The notes under the pieces are model-generated. The model ran no database searches. It was not told the origin of the DNA and saw only the letters and a program-made list of their open reading frames with translations. From positions 1 through 64,000 of the forward strand of contig NZ_JAUSRO010000022.1 of NCBI RefSeq assembly GCF_030811835.1: DNA of 64,000 nucleotides, in the 5' to 3' direction. This DNA comes from Variovorax ginsengisoli. GTDB lineage: Bacteria > Pseudomonadota > Gammaproteobacteria > Burkholderiales > Burkholderiaceae_C. The translations under genes and the position numbers were made by a program. Position 1 is the stretch's first letter, and each line of letters begins with the position of its first letter. Below are positions 49,587 to 58,110 of this stretch, one piece after another.

Positions 49587-50618
49587 TCAGGCTTTCAGGC
49601 TGCGTTGGGCCGCGGTGGCCTTGAGCAGGTCGAGCGTGATCACGTCCTCGACCTTTGGCGTGCGCGCGGTGAACTGGCCGAGCTGTGCATACATGTCGAT
49701 CTGCTCCTTCCACACCGCCGGGTCCATGCCCCCCCAACCCTGCGTGGCGGCCTGACCGCCGAAGCTGTAATCGAGCATCACGTCGACCGCCACGCGCTCG
49801 TCCTCGGCCTTGAGGTTCGGATACTCCCGAACCAGCAACTCCACCGCCTGATCGCGGTTGGCGCGCACCTGGTGCCAGCCGCGCGCGGTGGCGCGCAGGA
49901 AGGCCTCGATGACCCTGGGCTTGGTCTGCAGCGTGTCGGTGGTGGCGTAATAGGGCAGCGCATACAGGCGCACGCCGGCGTCCCACAGCGGCATGTCGAC
50001 CCGTTCCTTGCCCAGCACCTTGAGTGCCGTGGTGCTGGTGAGCCAGCCTGTCACCACGTCGACCTGGCCCGTGAGCAAGGGCGACATGTCGGCGCCGATC
50101 GGCACGATGGTCACGTCCTTTTCCGGAATCTTGTTCTGCGCCAGCAGCGCGCGCAGCAGAATCACCGAGGTCGATGGCAGCCCGACTTTCTTGCCCACCA
50201 GGTCGGCCGGCTTGCGCACCGGGTTCTTCTGCAGCGAGAAGAAGGTGAACGGATGCTTCTGGGCGCCGACCGCGAAGCACTTGATCGGCAGGCCCTGAGA
50301 CACGGCCAGCATCACCGACGGGCTCGACGACACCTGCCCGACCTCGTGCCGGCCCGAGGCCACGATGGCGACGCCGTCGATGTTCGGGCCCCCGGGCTGG
50401 ATCAGGAAGTCGATGCCCTCCTGCTCGTAGTAGCCCAGTCGCTTGGCGACCACCTCGCCGATCTGGTTGACGCCTGTGATCCAGCCCAGCTGCATGTTGA
50501 TCCGCGTCCTGCCTTGGGCCAGGGCATCGATCGACAGCAGCGCGCCGGCTGACAGGCCGCTCGCGAGCAAGGAGGTCTTGAGCAGACGACGACGGGCAGG
50601 ATCGAAAAGCGGAGCCAT
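49587..50618 (-). CDS. ABC substrate-binding protein, NMT1/THI5-like, Tat-exported
   Basis: 343 aa from ATG 50618 (AAGGAAACGTC ahead); longer upstream frames are intergenic. The lead RRRLLKTSLLASGLSAGALLSIDALAQ has a twin-arginine motif, so export is probably folded, via Tat. The mature protein reads INMQLGWITGVNQIGEVVAKRLGYYEQEGIDFLIQPGG, then GLPIKCFAVGAQK, typical of NMT1-like receptors that bind pyrimidine precursors, alkanesulfonates, nitrate or aromatic acids. First gene of the eight-gene minus-strand operon ending in a LysR gene. The ligand is probably an acid processed by the CaiB/hydratase/ferredoxin genes. Confidence 0.9.
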   Translation of the reverse strand: MAPLFDPARRRLLKTSLLASGLSAGALLSIDALAQGRTRINMQLGWITGVNQIGEVVAKRLGYYEQEGIDFLIQPGGPNIDGVAIVASGRHEVGQVSSSPSVMLAVSQGLPIKCFAVGAQKHPFTFFSLQKNPVRKPADLVGKKVGLPSTSVILLRALLAQNKIPEKDVTIVPIGADMSPLLTGQVDVVTGWLTSTTALKVLGKERVDMPLWDAGVRLYALPYYATTDTLQTKPRVIEAFLRATARGWHQVRANRDQAVELLVREYPNLKAEDERVAVDVMLDYSFGGQAATQGWGGMDPAVWKEQIDMYAQLGQFTARTPKVEDVITLDLLKATAAQRSLKA

Positions 50619-50961
50619 GACGTTTCCTTCGAGGGCAGGAGTGCGGGATGTGCCTCGGCCAGTGCGCCACAGGTGCGCCGCGCAATGGCCAACGCACCGA
50701 ATGCTAAGAGTGGGGGGTGCTGCATCCAAGCATCGTTTTTCGCGAAGGGCGTGCGAATAATTAGTTCGCGCAGCGAGGCTGCACCGTTGCCGTGCAAGAG
50801 AGGTCGAGCGGCGCGTTCCAGGCATTGCAGACCGGTTGTCGGTGTAGATCCACTTGGACGCGGGTGCGCCGCTCGAAGCGCTTCGCTTCCGCCGCGGCCC
50901 ATGCGATGGTGCCGATCTTGAAAACCTATGCATAGCGCATGCGGCGCTCCATCGCGCAGCG
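50619..50961. other. 343-bp intergenic region upstream of the ABC operon
   Basis: No credible gene is present: the open frames here are antisense or lack family similarity. It should contain the promoter of the ABC-importer operon (minus strand). The clearest element is the inverted repeat GCGAA-N7-TTCGC at 50753-50769, listed separately. The half nearest the aminotransferase stop is G+C-rich and shows no strong hairpin with a T-run. Confidence 0.5.
50753..50769. promoter_or_regulatory. Inverted repeat GCGAA-N7-TTCGC, possible operator
   Basis: Five-base perfect arms around an AT-rich 7-base centre, 135 bp upstream of the binding-protein ATG. The AT-rich core in a GC-rich gap is suggestive of a LysR-type or other regulator site. 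The arms are short, so this is tentative. Confidence 0.35.
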
Positions 50962-52191
50962 TTAACGCGTGAGGTTGGCGGGGTCGAGGCTCGCGGCGAC
51001 CGCCTGCGCCAGCCGGCCTACGCCGGTCACGATCGCGGCGCAGTCGGGGGCGGCGTACGACAGGCGCAAGGTGTGGTGGTCGGGCTCGGCCGGATAAAAG
51101 GCCGCACCGGGCACGTACAGCACGCCCTGTTGAACGGCGGCCTGGAACAGCGCCTGCGGATCCAGGCGACGGTCGAGGCGAGCCCAGAGAAACATGCCGC
51201 CACCGGGCTCCGGTGCGTCGATGTGGTCGCCCAGCGTCTGCCGCAGGGTGTCCACCATGGCGCGCATGCGCCGGCGGTACTCCTCGCGGGCGCGCTGCAC
51301 CGCGGCGGGGCAGCGCCCCGAGCGCAGGTAATCCAGGGCGACCAGTTGCGTGATGGGCGAGGTGCACAGGTCCATCGTCTGCTTGGCGATCGCGCAGCGG
51401 CGCAGCACATCGGGTGGCGCCACCATCCATCCCACCCTGAGCGAGGGGGCCACGGTTTTCGAGAGGCTCGACAGGTAGATGACCGGGTTCCTGTCGCCTG
51501 CCTGCCGTCGACCCGACGCGAAGATCGAATCCACCGGCGCGCCAGCGAAGATCAGTTCACCATAGGGGTCGTCCTCGATGATCAGGAAGCCGTATTCCAT
51601 CGCAAGGCGCACCAGGTGCTCGCGCCTTTGCGGCGAGAGCAGGGTGCCGCAGGGGTTGGAGAAGGTGGGCACCGTGTAGAGCAGCTTGGGCCGGCGCGCG
51701 GCGGGCAGGTTGCGCAACATGGCTTCGAGTGCGTCGACCTGCAACCCGGCATCGTCGACCGGCACCGGTTCGATGCGGGCACCTGCCAGCCGCAACGACT
51801 GGATGGCCGCAGGGTAGGCCGGCGTCTCGATGCAGACGGTGTCGCCCGGCTCCAGGAACACCCGCACGAGCAGGTCCATGGCCTGTTGCGAACCGGCGGT
51901 GACCAGCACGTCGGCGGCCTCGCAAACGACGCCCCGGTCGCCGCTCATGCGCGCCAGCGCCTCGCGCAGCTCGGGCTGGCCTTCGGTGGCACCGTACTGA
52001 AGCACGGCCGCGCCGCCCTGGGCGAAGACACGGGCGCTCGATTGGGCCAGGCCTTCGCCGTCCAGCAATCCGGGCGAAGGGTAGCCGCCGGCAAAGGAAA
52101 TCATGCCGGGCCGGCTGAGGTACGGAAACAGCTCGCGGATCGGCGAGCCTGCGGGCTGCGCGAAAGGAGCGGCAAACGCGATGTCATTCAT
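50962..52191 (-). CDS. PLP-dependent aminotransferase, 2-aminoadipate (LysN)-like
   Basis: 409-aa fold-type I aminotransferase from ATG 52191 (CGAAAGG upstream on the coding strand is weak). N-terminus FPYLSRPGMISFAGGYPSPGLLD resembles LysN/2-aminoadipate and MocR-type aminotransferases but without a GntR HTH. The PLP lysine is in SSLSKTVAPSLRVGW. It sits 28 bp downstream of hglS on the same strand and near an ALDH7 gene, so conversion of 2-aminoadipate to 2-oxoadipate, feeding HglS, is the best reading. Other branched-chain or aromatic amino donors are possible. Confidence 0.88.
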   Translation of the reverse strand: MNDIAFAAPFAQPAGSPIRELFPYLSRPGMISFAGGYPSPGLLDGEGLAQSSARVFAQGGAAVLQYGATEGQPELREALARMSGDRGVVCEAADVLVTAGSQQAMDLLVRVFLEPGDTVCIETPAYPAAIQSLRLAGARIEPVPVDDAGLQVDALEAMLRNLPAARRPKLLYTVPTFSNPCGTLLSPQRREHLVRLAMEYGFLIIEDDPYGELIFAGAPVDSIFASGRRQAGDRNPVIYLSSLSKTVAPSLRVGWMVAPPDVLRRCAIAKQTMDLCTSPITQLVALDYLRSGRCPAAVQRAREEYRRRMRAMVDTLRQTLGDHIDAPEPGGGMFLWARLDRRLDPQALFQAAVQQGVLYVPGAAFYPAEPDHHTLRLSYAAPDCAAIVTGVGRLAQAVAASLDPANLTR

Positions 52192-52219
52192 GGCGCGAAA
52201 GGGTTGCAACGCCACCGCG

Positions 52220-53587
52220 TCAGGCGGCGGCCGACGGGGCGAGCGCGGCGAACACCGCATCGATGGAGCGCTGCTGGGCCGCCTCATACAGCGCGATTTC
52301 GTCGAGCACCGGCGCGCCCAGGTCGCGCTCGAAAGCCGCCTGCGCCGCGTCGGCGGCGTAGCTGCGCTGTTCGGTGCCGCCCAGGTTCGACTGGAAGATG
52401 CCTGCCGCGCTGACCGGCAGGAAGTCTTCGTACACGATGGGGTCGGCTACGACCGCACCGCTGGCCACCAGCGCGTCGAGGTCGGCCGCTGCCATACCTG
52501 CCGGAGCCTTGGCTGCCACCAGGCGATAACGGAAGAAGGCCAGCTTGTCGCGGCGCAGCGTGTCCAGGTCATCGGGGAACTGCGCGAAGGCCTGGGCCAG
52601 CCGTTCGCTGTAGCTGCCGGAGCCGTTCTGCGGGTCGCGCACGTCCGCCAGCAGGCGGTCGTACAGCGCCCGGCCGGTACGGGTCAGCGCCACGCCGCGT
52701 TGCTCGATTTCGCCGAAGCGCGCGGTATGGCTGCCCACCGCGTCGACATCGGGAAAGCGCACGGTCTCCACCAACGCCTTGAAACTGGTTTGACGCAACA
52801 GGATGGGATGGCGCCGCGGCGGCGGGCCTTCGACCACCTCCTTGGCGGCAATGCCCCGCAGCGGCATTTCGCGCTGGGCCGCATCGATGTCGAGCGTGCG
52901 TGGCGTCAGATGGTTGATGTGCGGGCCGCTGAAGCACACCACGTCGGCGATCAGCCGATGCGCGTCGTGCAACTGGCGATAGGTTTCGGCACTGACGGTC
53001 GCTTGGCCGTGCCAGCGGAAGGTCTCGCGCACCTCGGCGACGAATTCATCGGCCTGTGCCTCGTCGAGGCCGCCCGCCGCCTCGGCAGCCGTCGTCAGCG
53101 CCAAGGCGCGTTCCGAGAAGATGCGGCGGCGGGCGAGGATGGTGCGGGCCTGTTCGCGCAAAACGGGGTCCGACAGCAGTTCGAGCCGCAACAGCGAAGT
53201 GAACAGGCGAAAGGGGTTGGCTGCCAGCGCGTCGTCACCGACGGGGCGAAAGGCGGTCGAATGCACCGGAACACCGGCCACCGACAGGTCGTAGTAGCCG
53301 ACGGGCTGCATGCCCATCACGGCGAAGATGCGCCGGGCCTGCGACAACTCGGCCGCGGTGCCCAGCCGTACGGCGCCATGCCGCTCGACGTGCAGGCGTT
53401 CGAGGTCGCCCGACGCCTGGAGCGCCGCGCGCTGCTGCGGCGATTCGGCCAGGCAGGCTGCGTTGATGTCGGCCACGAGGTCCAGCAGCGTGCCGTACTG
53501 CGGGACTTCCTGACGGTACATCTCGGACATGGCGCGAGAAAAGCGGGAGCGAATGTCGTCGGATGCGACGTGCGTGGGGTAGGTCAT
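52220..53587 (-). CDS. hglS: 2-oxoadipate dioxygenase/decarboxylase (D-2-hydroxyglutarate synthase)
   Basis: 455-aa DUF1338/YdcJ-family Fe(II) enzyme converting 2-oxoadipate plus O2 to D-2-hydroxyglutarate and CO2 in bacterial lysine catabolism. The candidate metal ligands His70 (LHVERHGAVRLG), His226 (GPHINHLTPR) and Glu293/Glu295 (FGEIEQRG) fall at essentially the positions I recall for Pseudomonas putida HglS (70, 226, 294). Start ATG 53587; a longer in-frame start at 53647 is not family-like. Upstream of the aminotransferase on the same strand and divergent from the ALDH7 gene. Confidence 0.9.
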   Translation of the reverse strand: MTYPTHVASDDIRSRFSRAMSEMYRQEVPQYGTLLDLVADINAACLAESPQQRAALQASGDLERLHVERHGAVRLGTAAELSQARRIFAVMGMQPVGYYDLSVAGVPVHSTAFRPVGDDALAANPFRLFTSLLRLELLSDPVLREQARTILARRRIFSERALALTTAAEAAGGLDEAQADEFVAEVRETFRWHGQATVSAETYRQLHDAHRLIADVVCFSGPHINHLTPRTLDIDAAQREMPLRGIAAKEVVEGPPPRRHPILLRQTSFKALVETVRFPDVDAVGSHTARFGEIEQRGVALTRTGRALYDRLLADVRDPQNGSGSYSERLAQAFAQFPDDLDTLRRDKLAFFRYRLVAAKAPAGMAAADLDALVASGAVVADPIVYEDFLPVSAAGIFQSNLGGTEQRSYAADAAQAAFERDLGAPVLDEIALYEAAQQRSIDAVFAALAPSAAA

Positions 53588-53676
53588 CGTAGGGGCTTTG
53601 AAAGGACGGGCGCTCGTGAGGACGGGCCCCAGGCGAGCACAGGTCATGAATTTTGTGAAAGCGCCCTGCAGGCGTC

Positions 53677-53793
53677 AAACAATGTTTCCTTGTGACTTGA
53701 TGCCTGTATGGAATGAACTCGGCTATTGCGCTTTGCACTGCGCCTCATTGAAGGCTTGGCGTCATTGGTGGAATTAGTTTACGATAGGAAACT
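53677..53793. promoter_or_regulatory. Two GTTT/AAAC inverted repeats in the hglS/ALDH7 divergent gap
   Basis: AAACAATGTTT (53677-53687) has perfect 4-bp arms. GTTTACGATAGGAAAC (53778-53793) has 4-bp outer arms plus two internal matches. Both share GGAAAC on one strand. They lie between the two divergent lysine-catabolism genes in a 271-bp gap and could be sites for the XRE-cupin regulator; short arms keep this tentative. Confidence 0.3.
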
Positions 53794-53858
53794 TGAGAAA
53801 CAAGCGCTGCCGCTTCGTTCTCGCCTTCGACCTCTCTCCACTCCTTGACGAGAACCGC

Positions 53859-55373
53859 ATGACCTCTTCCTCTGATCGCATTCGCCATCTGTTCGATGCG
53901 CTGGGCGTTCCCGCCGGCCGTTTCACCGAAGGCACGCTCGCCGTCCGTTCGCCCATCGACGGCACCGAAATCGGTCGCGTGCAGCCGCACAGCGCTGCCG
54001 AGGTGACTGCCGCTGTGGCGCGCGCCCACGCGGCCTTCCTGGTGTGGCGTGACGTGCCTGCACCGCGCCGCGGGGAATTGGTTCGCCTGCTGGGTGAAGA
54101 GCTGCGCAAGGACAAGCAGATCCTCGGCGAGCTGGTGTCGCTGGAGGCCGGCAAGATCGCCACCGAGGGCCTGGGCGAGGTGCAGGAGATGATCGATATC
54201 TGCGACTTCGCCGTCGGCTTGTCGCGTCAGCTCTACGGCCTGACCATCGCCTCCGAGCGTCCGGGCCATCGCATGATGGAGTCGTGGCATCCGCTGGGCG
54301 TGGTGGGTGTCATCACGGCATTCAACTTTCCCGTGGCCGTGTGGGCATGGAACACCGCGCTGGCACTGGTCTGCGGCGATGCGGTGGTGTGGAAGCCTTC
54401 GGAGAAGACGCCGTTGACTGCGCTGGCCTGCCAGGCGCTGTTCGAACGTGCTGCCGCGCGGCTAGGCGATGCACCGGCCCACCTGTCGCAGGTGGTGCAG
54501 GGGCTGCGCGATGTGGGCGAGGCGCTGGTCGACGACCCGCGCGTCGCGCTGCTGTCGGCCACCGGCAGTACCCGCATGGGACGTGAAGTGGGTCCGCGCG
54601 TGGCGCGGCGTTTCGGTCGCGCGCTGCTCGAACTGGGCGGCAACAACGCGGTCATCGTTGCACCGTCGGCCGATCTGGACCTGGCCGTGCGCGGCATCGC
54701 CTTCGCTGCGGCCGGCACCGCAGGGCAGCGCTGCACCTCCACGCGCCGCCTCATCGTGCACCACAGCGTGCGTGAAGCGCTCGTGGCTCGTCTCAAGAAG
54801 GCCTATGCCGGCCTGCCCATCGGCAATCCGATGGAGTCGAGCACGTTGGTCGGTCCGCTGATCGACGAGGCGGCCTTCCAGGGCATGCAGACCGCCCTGG
54901 CCGCCGCCCGCGCCGACGGCGGCACGGTGACCGGTGGCGAGCGCGTGCTGGAAGCCGAGTTCCCTGATGCCTTCTATGTCCGGCCTGCCATTGTCGAGAT
55001 GGCCAGCCAGACCGACACGGTGCGCCATGAAACCTTCGCACCGATCCTGTACGTGCTGGGCTACGACGAGTTTGCCGAGGCGCTCGCGCTGCAGAACGAC
55101 GTGCCCCAGGGGCTGTCGTCGGCCATCTTCAGCAATGACCTGCGCGAAACGGAAACCTTTCTGTCGGCCGCCGGGTCGGACTGTGGCATTGCGAACGTCA
55201 ACATCGGTACCTCGGGTGCCGAGATCGGTGGCGCGTTCGGAGGCGACAAGGAAACCGGCGGAGGCCGCGAGTCCGGCTCGGACGCGTGGAAGGCGTACAT
55301 GCGGCGCGCCACGAACACCATCAACTACTCGCGTGCACTGCCGCTGGCCCAGGGCGTGCAGTTCGACGTCTGA
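53859..55373 (+). CDS. amaB: ALDH7-family 2-aminoadipate semialdehyde dehydrogenase
   Basis: 504-aa aldehyde dehydrogenase from ATG 53859; an in-frame start at 53793 would add 22 residues. It belongs to ALDH7/antiquitin: ERPGHRMMESWHPLGVVGVITAFNFPVAVWAWN, LLELGGNNAVIVAPSADLDL with general base Glu258, and nucleophile Cys292 in GQRCTSTRR. It would oxidise 2-aminoadipate-6-semialdehyde (in ring form, piperideine-6-carboxylate) to 2-aminoadipate, the step before the aminotransferase and HglS. It diverges from hglS and is followed 47 bp later by an XRE-cupin regulator. Confidence 0.9.
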   Translation: MTSSSDRIRHLFDALGVPAGRFTEGTLAVRSPIDGTEIGRVQPHSAAEVTAAVARAHAAFLVWRDVPAPRRGELVRLLGEELRKDKQILGELVSLEAGKIATEGLGEVQEMIDICDFAVGLSRQLYGLTIASERPGHRMMESWHPLGVVGVITAFNFPVAVWAWNTALALVCGDAVVWKPSEKTPLTALACQALFERAAARLGDAPAHLSQVVQGLRDVGEALVDDPRVALLSATGSTRMGREVGPRVARRFGRALLELGGNNAVIVAPSADLDLAVRGIAFAAAGTAGQRCTSTRRLIVHHSVREALVARLKKAYAGLPIGNPMESSTLVGPLIDEAAFQGMQTALAAARADGGTVTGGERVLEAEFPDAFYVRPAIVEMASQTDTVRHETFAPILYVLGYDEFAEALALQNDVPQGLSSAIFSNDLRETETFLSAAGSDCGIANVNIGTSGAEIGGAFGGDKETGGGRESGSDAWKAYMRRATNTINYSRALPLAQGVQFDV

Positions 55374-55420
55374 GGGCCGTCGGTTCCGTCGCTTCGACGG
55401 GCTTTGATCTAATGCTTCCC

Positions 55421-56014
55421 ATGAACGCAAGCGACGACACGATCAGCCATGACATGGTGCTGGGCCAGCGCATCAAGCGCTTGCGCCTGGGCCGCGCCTG
55501 GACGCTCGAGCAACTGAGCCAATTCAGTGGCCTGGCCCGCTCGACGCTGTCCAAGATCGAGAACGGCCAGATGTCGCCGACCTATGACGCGCTGCTCAAG
55601 CTCGCCGGCGGGCTGCAGATGGACCTGGGCGCGCTCTTCGCGCCGCAGGCCGCGCCCGCGCAAGCCGGACGCCGCAGCGTCAATCGCAGCGGTGACGGCC
55701 TGGCGCATTCCACGCCGCACTATGAGCATGTTCTGCTGTGCAACGAACTCTCGCAAAAGGACATGATTCCGTTCAAGTCGCAGGTGGTGGCCCGGTCTTT
55801 CGACGAGTTCGAGGACTGGAGCCGGCACGACGGCGAGGAGTTCGTCTATGTCCTGTCGGGGGAGGTGACGCTCTACACCGAGTTCTACGAGCCGACGCTG
55901 CTGGCCGCCGGAGATTCCTGGTACATCGACAGCCGGCTGGGGCACCGTGTCATCAGCCGCAGCGCTGAAGATGCGCAGGTGCTGTGGGTCAGTACGACCA
56001 ACCCCAGAACGTAG
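55421..56014 (+). CDS. XRE-family regulator with C-terminal cupin domain
   Basis: 197 aa from ATG 55421 (an ATG at 55412 is 3 codons earlier; neither has a strong ribosome-binding site). Residues about 15-70 are an XRE helix-turn-helix (LGQRIKRLRLGRAWTLEQLSQFSGLARSTLSKIENGQMSPTYD), and about 105-195 a cupin_2 sensor (EFVYVLSGEVTLYTEFYEPTLLAAGDSWYIDS). This fusion is common for regulators of amino-acid and polyamine catabolism. It follows the ALDH7 gene and probably regulates the lysine-catabolism genes around it; the ligand could be 2-aminoadipate or a lactam (inference). Confidence 0.9.
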   Translation: MNASDDTISHDMVLGQRIKRLRLGRAWTLEQLSQFSGLARSTLSKIENGQMSPTYDALLKLAGGLQMDLGALFAPQAAPAQAGRRSVNRSGDGLAHSTPHYEHVLLCNELSQKDMIPFKSQVVARSFDEFEDWSRHDGEEFVYVLSGEVTLYTEFYEPTLLAAGDSWYIDSRLGHRVISRSAEDAQVLWVSTTNPRT

Positions 56015-56031
56015 AGGGGGCTGGCCCGCGT

Positions 56032-56463
56032 TCACCCCACGCGAAGTCCAGCCGCGCGAACACCTGCTGCGCAGATCTCTTCGTCTTCGTCGCCGGTGCC
56101 CCCGCTCGCACCGATGGCGCCGACGACATGGCCCGACGCGTCCCGGATGAGAACCGCACCGGCCTGTGCGAGAAACTTTCCATCGGCCGTGGCCGCCAGC
56201 GACACGAAGAAGTTCGGATTGCCCTTGGCACGCTCGGCCAATGTGCGGCTGGAAGCGCCCATGCCCACCGCGCCCCAGGCCTTGGCCCGTGCGATGTCGA
56301 AGCGGAACATGCTGGCGCCATCCTCGCGCTGGAAGGCCTTCAGATGGCCGGCGTCGTCCAGTACGGCGATGGCCATGGGCTTGTATCCCGCCTCGCGCGA
56401 GCGGGCCAGGGCGCCATCGATGATCTGGTTGGCTTGGTCGAGGTTGAGAGTGGTCATGGACAT
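56032..56463 (-). CDS. GlcG/HbpS-family (DUF336) protein
   Basis: 143-aa heme-degrading/GlcG-like protein: LNLDQANQIIDGALARSREAGYKPMAIAVLDDAGHLKAFQREDGAS and the end GAIGASGGTGDEDEEICAAGV are diagnostic. Members include GlcG of glycolate operons, the haem-binding HbpS, and subunits in propanediol and aromatic pathways; no unified activity is known. It converges on the XRE-cupin gene with a 17-bp gap and sits 31 bp downstream of the PEBP-like lipoprotein gene. The start is ATG 56463 or 56457. Confidence 0.88.
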   Translation of the reverse strand: MSMTTLNLDQANQIIDGALARSREAGYKPMAIAVLDDAGHLKAFQREDGASMFRFDIARAKAWGAVGMGASSRTLAERAKGNPNFFVSLAATADGKFLAQAGAVLIRDASGHVVGAIGASGGTGDEDEEICAAGVRAAGLRVG

Positions 56464-56494
56464 CCGTGGGAGAAGGTGAGAGGTGTGGGTGCGG

Positions 56495-57091
56495 TCAAGG
56501 CTGACCGAACAATCCCACGAGGCTGGTCGCCCCCTTGACGCGGCCGTCCAGCTTTTCGAGCAGTTGCGCCTGAGTCAAGCCGGCGGGCAGCGTCCCAGGC
56601 TCCAGGTCGGTGGCGATCAAGGTGAAGATGTAGTGATGCTTGCCGGTGCCCGCGGGTGGGCACGGACCTGCATAGCTGCCGGACCCCGAGGTTCCCCGAC
56701 CTCCCACGAACTTTGGGGAGGGCACGCTGACCTCGTTCTCGCTGAATCCCGTGACTGACGCGGGAATGCCGTAAGCGACCCAATGCACCACGCCGAGACC
56801 GCTGCGGCCCTCGTGGTCGAAGACGGTCAACGCGAAGCTCCTGGTTCCCGAAGGCATGTTCTTCCAGTCGAGTGGCGGAGAGACGTTCTGGCCCACGCAG
56901 TTCGGGTTTTCCTTGGCATTGCCGGCATTCTTGAGCGCCAGGTCGGTGCCATCGGCGAACTGCGGCGAGGTCAGCTCGAACGGTTTGCGGGCGGAAGGAG
57001 AAGGGCCTGCACCCTCGGAGGCCGGCTTCATCGCACAGGCGCTGACCAGCATCGCAAGCGCCACACCAGCGACGCATCCAATCTTCTTCAT
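56495..57091 (-). CDS. YbhB/YbcL-type PEBP-family lipoprotein
   Basis: 198 aa with a lipobox (LVSACAMK; the Cys is residue 19), hence an anchored lipoprotein. The mature part matches bacterial phosphatidylethanolamine-binding-like proteins: FADGTDLALKNAG, NVSPPLDWKNMPSGTRSFALTVFDHEG, VHWVAYGIPA and GKHHYIFTLIATD, which include the His-rich ligand pocket. Usual YbhB proteins lack a lipobox; the lipid anchor is a local variation. Role unknown. Neighbours do not form a clear pathway with it. Confidence 0.9.
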   Translation of the reverse strand: MKKIGCVAGVALAMLVSACAMKPASEGAGPSPSARKPFELTSPQFADGTDLALKNAGNAKENPNCVGQNVSPPLDWKNMPSGTRSFALTVFDHEGRSGLGVVHWVAYGIPASVTGFSENEVSVPSPKFVGGRGTSGSGSYAGPCPPAGTGKHHYIFTLIATDLEPGTLPAGLTQAQLLEKLDGRVKGATSLVGLFGQP

Positions 57092-57115
57092 GGGGCTTTC
57101 CTGTTCAATAGAGGT

Positions 57116-58090
57116 TCATTCTGGCAACAAACCGATCTCGCCGGCGATCTTTCCAAGGCGTCGATGCTCTTCGTGCAGGAAGGTTTCCAAGTCCTTCGGA
57201 GACCCGCCGGCGGATGCGATCGGCCCGACCGCCAGTATCCGTTCCCGCAGCGCGGGGTCACCCAGGAGCTTGCTGATCTCGGCGTTCAGCCGTGTCACCA
57301 CGGACGTCGGGGTGCCCGCCGGTGCGACCATCGCCATCCAGCCTGACAGCTCGACGCCCGGCAGGTATTCGGCCACCGTTGGAACCTGTTCCCAGCCTGC
57401 CACGCGCTGGGCCGTGGTAACGGCCAGCAGGCGCAGCCGCCCTTGCCGGGCGAATTGCGAGCTCGAGGCAAGGTCCGCCACCACGGCATCCGCATGGCCG
57501 CCCATGATGTCCTGCAGTGCCACCCCCACCGAGCTGTACGCCACCAGGTTGGCCTGCGCCTTGCTGCGTGCGTTGATGAGCCGCGCGATCATGCCGCCGA
57601 AGGTGCGAGGCCCTTCGTTCGCGATCGACAGCTTGCCCGGTTCTCGCTGGCTGCGCGCCACGAGGTCCTGCATCGATGCGATCGGGGAATCGGCTCTGAC
57701 GAAGATGCCGAAGGGGCTGTCGGCCACGAACGACACCGGCGCGAAGTCCTTGAGCGGGTCGTACGGCAAGGTCTTGAACAGGTAGCTGTTGGTGACCAGA
57801 GCGGCGGCCGTGGCGAAGTACAGGGTGTAGCCGTCCGCGGGCGCACGGGCCACCGCCTGGGCGCCGATCACGTTCTGGCCACCGGGTCTGTTCTCGATCA
57901 CGAACGCCTGTCCCAGCGTCTTTGCCAGTCCGTCGCCCAGGAGGCGAACCACCGTGTCGGGGCCGGACCCGGCAGGCTGCGAGAGCACCACCTTGACCGG
58001 TTTGCCCGGCCACCTGTCGTCTGCGCGCGCCAGTCCTGCGTGCACCAGCACCGAGGCGCACAGTGCGCCATGAAAGGTTCTTCTTTGCAT
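57116..58090 (-). CDS. Bug-family periplasmic solute receptor, aromatic operon
   Basis: 324 aa from ATG 58090, with GGAGACAACG ahead. Signal peptide QRRTFHGALCASVLVHAGLARA and mature start DDRWPGKPVKVVLS. It has variant motifs: SQPAGSGPDTVVR, VIENRPGGQNVIGAQ and PADGYTLYFATAAAL. Last gene of the operon encoding an FAD monooxygenase, FAH-family hydrolase, extradiol dioxygenase and amidohydrolase/decarboxylase, so the ligand is probably an aromatic acid. Confidence 0.9.
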   Translation of the reverse strand: MQRRTFHGALCASVLVHAGLARADDRWPGKPVKVVLSQPAGSGPDTVVRLLGDGLAKTLGQAFVIENRPGGQNVIGAQAVARAPADGYTLYFATAAALVTNSYLFKTLPYDPLKDFAPVSFVADSPFGIFVRADSPIASMQDLVARSQREPGKLSIANEGPRTFGGMIARLINARSKAQANLVAYSSVGVALQDIMGGHADAVVADLASSSQFARQGRLRLLAVTTAQRVAGWEQVPTVAEYLPGVELSGWMAMVAPAGTPTSVVTRLNAEISKLLGDPALRERILAVGPIASAGGSPKDLETFLHEEHRRLGKIAGEIGLLPE

Positions 58091-58110
58091 CGTTGTCTCC
58101 GGTTGTTTTT

